This document shows, piece after piece, positions 62,507 to 64,000 of a stretch of 64,000 bases of DNA (its first letter is position 1; every line of letters begins with the position of its first letter). The translations under genes and the position numbers were made by a program. The DNA comes from JAJPKK01 sp963802745 (GTDB lineage Bacteria > Pseudomonadota > Alphaproteobacteria > Rhizobiales > Xanthobacteraceae): NCBI GenBank assembly GCA_963802745.1, contig CAWDKL010000049.1:1-64000 (forward strand). The letters are read 5' to 3'. The notes beneath the pieces were generated by a model, which did no database searches, was not told where the DNA came from, and saw only the letters and a program-made list of their open reading frames with translations.

Positions 62507-63346
62507 CTACTTCTTCGTCTGCGGGAAATAGCGCAGATCGGGCGGCGGCTGGTCCTTCTTGGTCGGCATCAGATAGCCGTCGCCGCTGACGAAATAGCCC
62601 TCGTTGCCGATATATACATGGTTGTTGTTTTCCGAGCAGACATCCTCGTGAAACTCCACCCGGCCGGGCACGCGCTGATAGTGCTTGGTGATCGTCCAAG
62701 GATGCGTCAGCGCGTGGTCGTAGGTGGTGATCTCGTTGAGCAGGATATTCGGGTTCGTCTTGTCGAGCGAGATGCGCTCCTTGATCACCGATTCATTATC
62801 GTGGTGTAGCGGGATGCCGCTGTCGTCGTAGATGCGCGGGCCTTTGAAATTCTTGGTCTCGACTTCGAGGGTGTCGAACTTGCCGTCGCCGTCGGTATCG
62901 AGCCATTTGCCGATCGAGTAGCCCGCATAGGTGGGCTCGGCATCTTTCGGCATTTCGCGGCCGTCGGTATAGATCCAGCGCGGAATGTTGTTGTCGTAGA
63001 CGACCAGCGTCATGTCCGGCTGGATGAAGAAGCCGAGCGGCCGCACGATGGTCATCTGGCGCGGCATGCCGTTCGGGATGCAGCGCACGCGGGTATCGCC
63101 GCCCTGGCCGCCGGCGGCCTGGTCGGCGACGCTCGCCTCCCAGATCGCCTGATATTCCGGGATCAGCGGCGGATCCTGCTTCAGGCGCGGCTTGGTCTCG
63201 TCCCAGTTGATGCCGACGCCCGCCGCCCGGCGCCATTGGCCGCTCCAGTCCGGATATTTGGTTTCATCGTGCGCCGCGGCGCCCGCAATCGACAGCATCA
63301 GGGCGGCGGTCAGCGCCATCGCGCCCGTCGCGTTTCGGTTCGGCAT
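62507..63346 (-). CDS. Secreted protein distantly related to family A
   Basis: A 279-residue exported protein (signal ALTAALMLSIAGAAAHD). The mature part starts YPDWSGQWRRAAGVGINWDE and has RCIPNGMPRQMTIVRPLGFF, DMTLVVYDNNIPRWIYTDGR, YAGYSIGKWLDTDGDGKFDT, and near the end RVEFHEDVCSENNNHVY. The order is that of the 52407/53376 proteins: an RxCxPxGxP-type Cys, a SxGxW/Y core, then EDVC-EN. Here the core GESVGHYEGDTL is replaced by an insert with a calcium-site-like DTDGDGKFD. Function unknown. Confidence 0.7.
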   Translation of the reverse strand: MPNRNATGAMALTAALMLSIAGAAAHDETKYPDWSGQWRRAAGVGINWDETKPRLKQDPPLIPEYQAIWEASVADQAAGGQGGDTRVRCIPNGMPRQMTIVRPLGFFIQPDMTLVVYDNNIPRWIYTDGREMPKDAEPTYAGYSIGKWLDTDGDGKFDTLEVETKNFKGPRIYDDSGIPLHHDNESVIKERISLDKTNPNILLNEITTYDHALTHPWTITKHYQRVPGRVEFHEDVCSENNNHVYIGNEGYFVSGDGYLMPTKKDQPPPDLRYFPQTKK

Positions 63347-63496
63347 GAATTTTCCCCTGGAATGAAGATGATCCGCTCACCTCCTTGGGCCGGAGGCGCG
63401 TTGGCGCAGAGGATACACCGAGTCCGGGGAATTGCGGAAGGGAGTTGGCTCAATACGCGGTGCGGCGACAGCAGCTCAGGTGTTGCCGCCCGGCGC

Positions 63497-64000
63497 TTAC
63501 CGTCCATTCACCCCCAGCGGCTTGGCATAATTGTCAACCGCCGCTCCGCTCAGAACAGGGCTGCGTGCGGAATACATGGATACCTCCCAGCCGATGCGTT
63601 CGATCGCCCAGGCGAAGGTCTCCAGATCGAAATTCTGCGGATCGTCATGGCCGCCGCGGATGCCGCCGTCGATCACCGCATGGAAGGCCGGCACCAGCCA
63701 CTCGCCGGCCCGCACGCTGGCAATCGTATAGAGGAGCGCCAAGCGGTCGTACTGCGCATAGGTAAAGCCCGGTTCGGGGGCCGTGCTGTCGTCGCCGCGG
63801 CGTCCGAAATCGCCACGGCGGGGCTGCACCATCTCCACATGCAGGAATAGTCCTTTGAGGGCGGTGCCGAAGGTCGCCGCGTTCTCGAATTTGGTCGAGC
63901 GCCACGGCACGCCGAAGTCGTGCCCCAGCAACATCTCCCCCTTTCGATTGATGACCGCATGGGCGATTTCGGCGGAGTCCTTGCAGCGGAATTTCTCCAA
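63497..64000 (-). CDS. Conserved protein, 5' truncated by window edge, possible amidase-type peptidoglycan hydrolase
   Basis: The frame is open to the window end, so the start lies outside. The 167 residues seen contain VINRKGEMLLGHDFGVPWRS, LKGLFLHVEMVQPRRGDFG, PGFTYAQYDRLALLYTIASV, VPAFHAVIDGGIRGGHDDPQ and NFDLETFAWAIERI. The spaced His residues and the closing HDDPQNFD block recall N-acetylmuramoyl-L-alanine amidase (Amidase_2) domains, but I am not certain. It ends 150 bases upstream, on its own strand, of the secreted-protein gene at 62507-63346. Confidence 0.5.
   Translation of the reverse strand: MEKFRCKDSAEIAHAVINRKGEMLLGHDFGVPWRSTKFENAATFGTALKGLFLHVEMVQPRRGDFGRRGDDSTAPEPGFTYAQYDRLALLYTIASVRAGEWLVPAFHAVIDGGIRGGHDDPQNFDLETFAWAIERIGWEVSMYSARSPVLSGAAVDNYAKPLGVNGR

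Overview
The window looks like a chromosomal segment of a GC-rich soil or freshwater alphaproteobacterium in the Bradyrhizobium / Xanthobacteraceae part of the Hyphomicrobiales. Support comes from the trpC-moaC-moeA gene order, a DUF1491 protein, many Bug-type (TctC-like) solute receptors, PQQ-dependent alcohol dehydrogenases, and intergenic inverted-repeat families of the kind common in that group. No rRNA, tRNA or CRISPR array was seen.

Layout. 0-12 kb is an eroding accessory region: a partial carboxyl methyltransferase, two relics of a sulfatase gene inside a ~390 bp duplication, a frameshifted LysR gene, a branched-chain-type binding protein with a methyltransferase, a broken Bug receptor, a DnaQ-like exonuclease, and remnants of an HTH-nucleotidyltransferase/HEPN pair. 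Two near-identical PQQ alcohol dehydrogenases (7.2-9.0 and 12.5-14.2 kb, the second frameshifted) carry the Asp-X-Asp signature of lanthanide-dependent enzymes; a c-type cytochrome follows the second. 15-26 kb holds small secreted proteins, an acyltransferase, a cold-shock protein, a polysaccharide deacetylase, a frameshifted TrmJ-DUF559 fusion, an SNase-like protein, a frameshifted M48 lipoprotein protease and a VapBC module. 26-29 kb is the moeA-moaC-trpC block, followed by a Nudix hydrolase and ParDE. 30-34.6 kb is a tandem array of four Bug receptors with no TctA/TctB, then an FAA hydrolase and an HtrA-like protease.

38-43 kb encodes a molybdenum hydroxylase of the PaoABC / xanthine-dehydrogenase type. 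It has a Tat-exported 2Fe-2S subunit with a His-rich leader, a molybdopterin subunit, an FAD subunit with a four-cysteine insert, a 54-residue membrane protein and a cytochrome b. 43.9-47.8 kb is the ABC system usually found with PQQ alcohol dehydrogenases (divergent ATPase, beta-propeller, binding protein, ABC-2 permease). Periplasmic alcohol oxidation (PQQ enzymes, cytochrome c, ABC system) and aldehyde-type oxidation (molybdenum enzyme) could therefore work together; that link is inference. Then come a SWIM-SNF2 helicase, a DUF6065-like protein, secreted proteins of one unnamed family, DUF3617 and glycine-rich secreted proteins, glyS, and a string of decayed genes (general-stress, CAP and GNAT) around a nitrile hydratase accessory gene.

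Three intergenic repeat families recur: ~250 bp MITE-like elements with CAATRCCGTTCAC ends and two hairpins; GTAGGGTGGGC inverted repeats placed just after stop codons; and 166 bp REP-like elements in inverted orientation on both sides of glyS. About a dozen genes carry single frameshifts, so either gene decay is active here or the assembly has indel errors.
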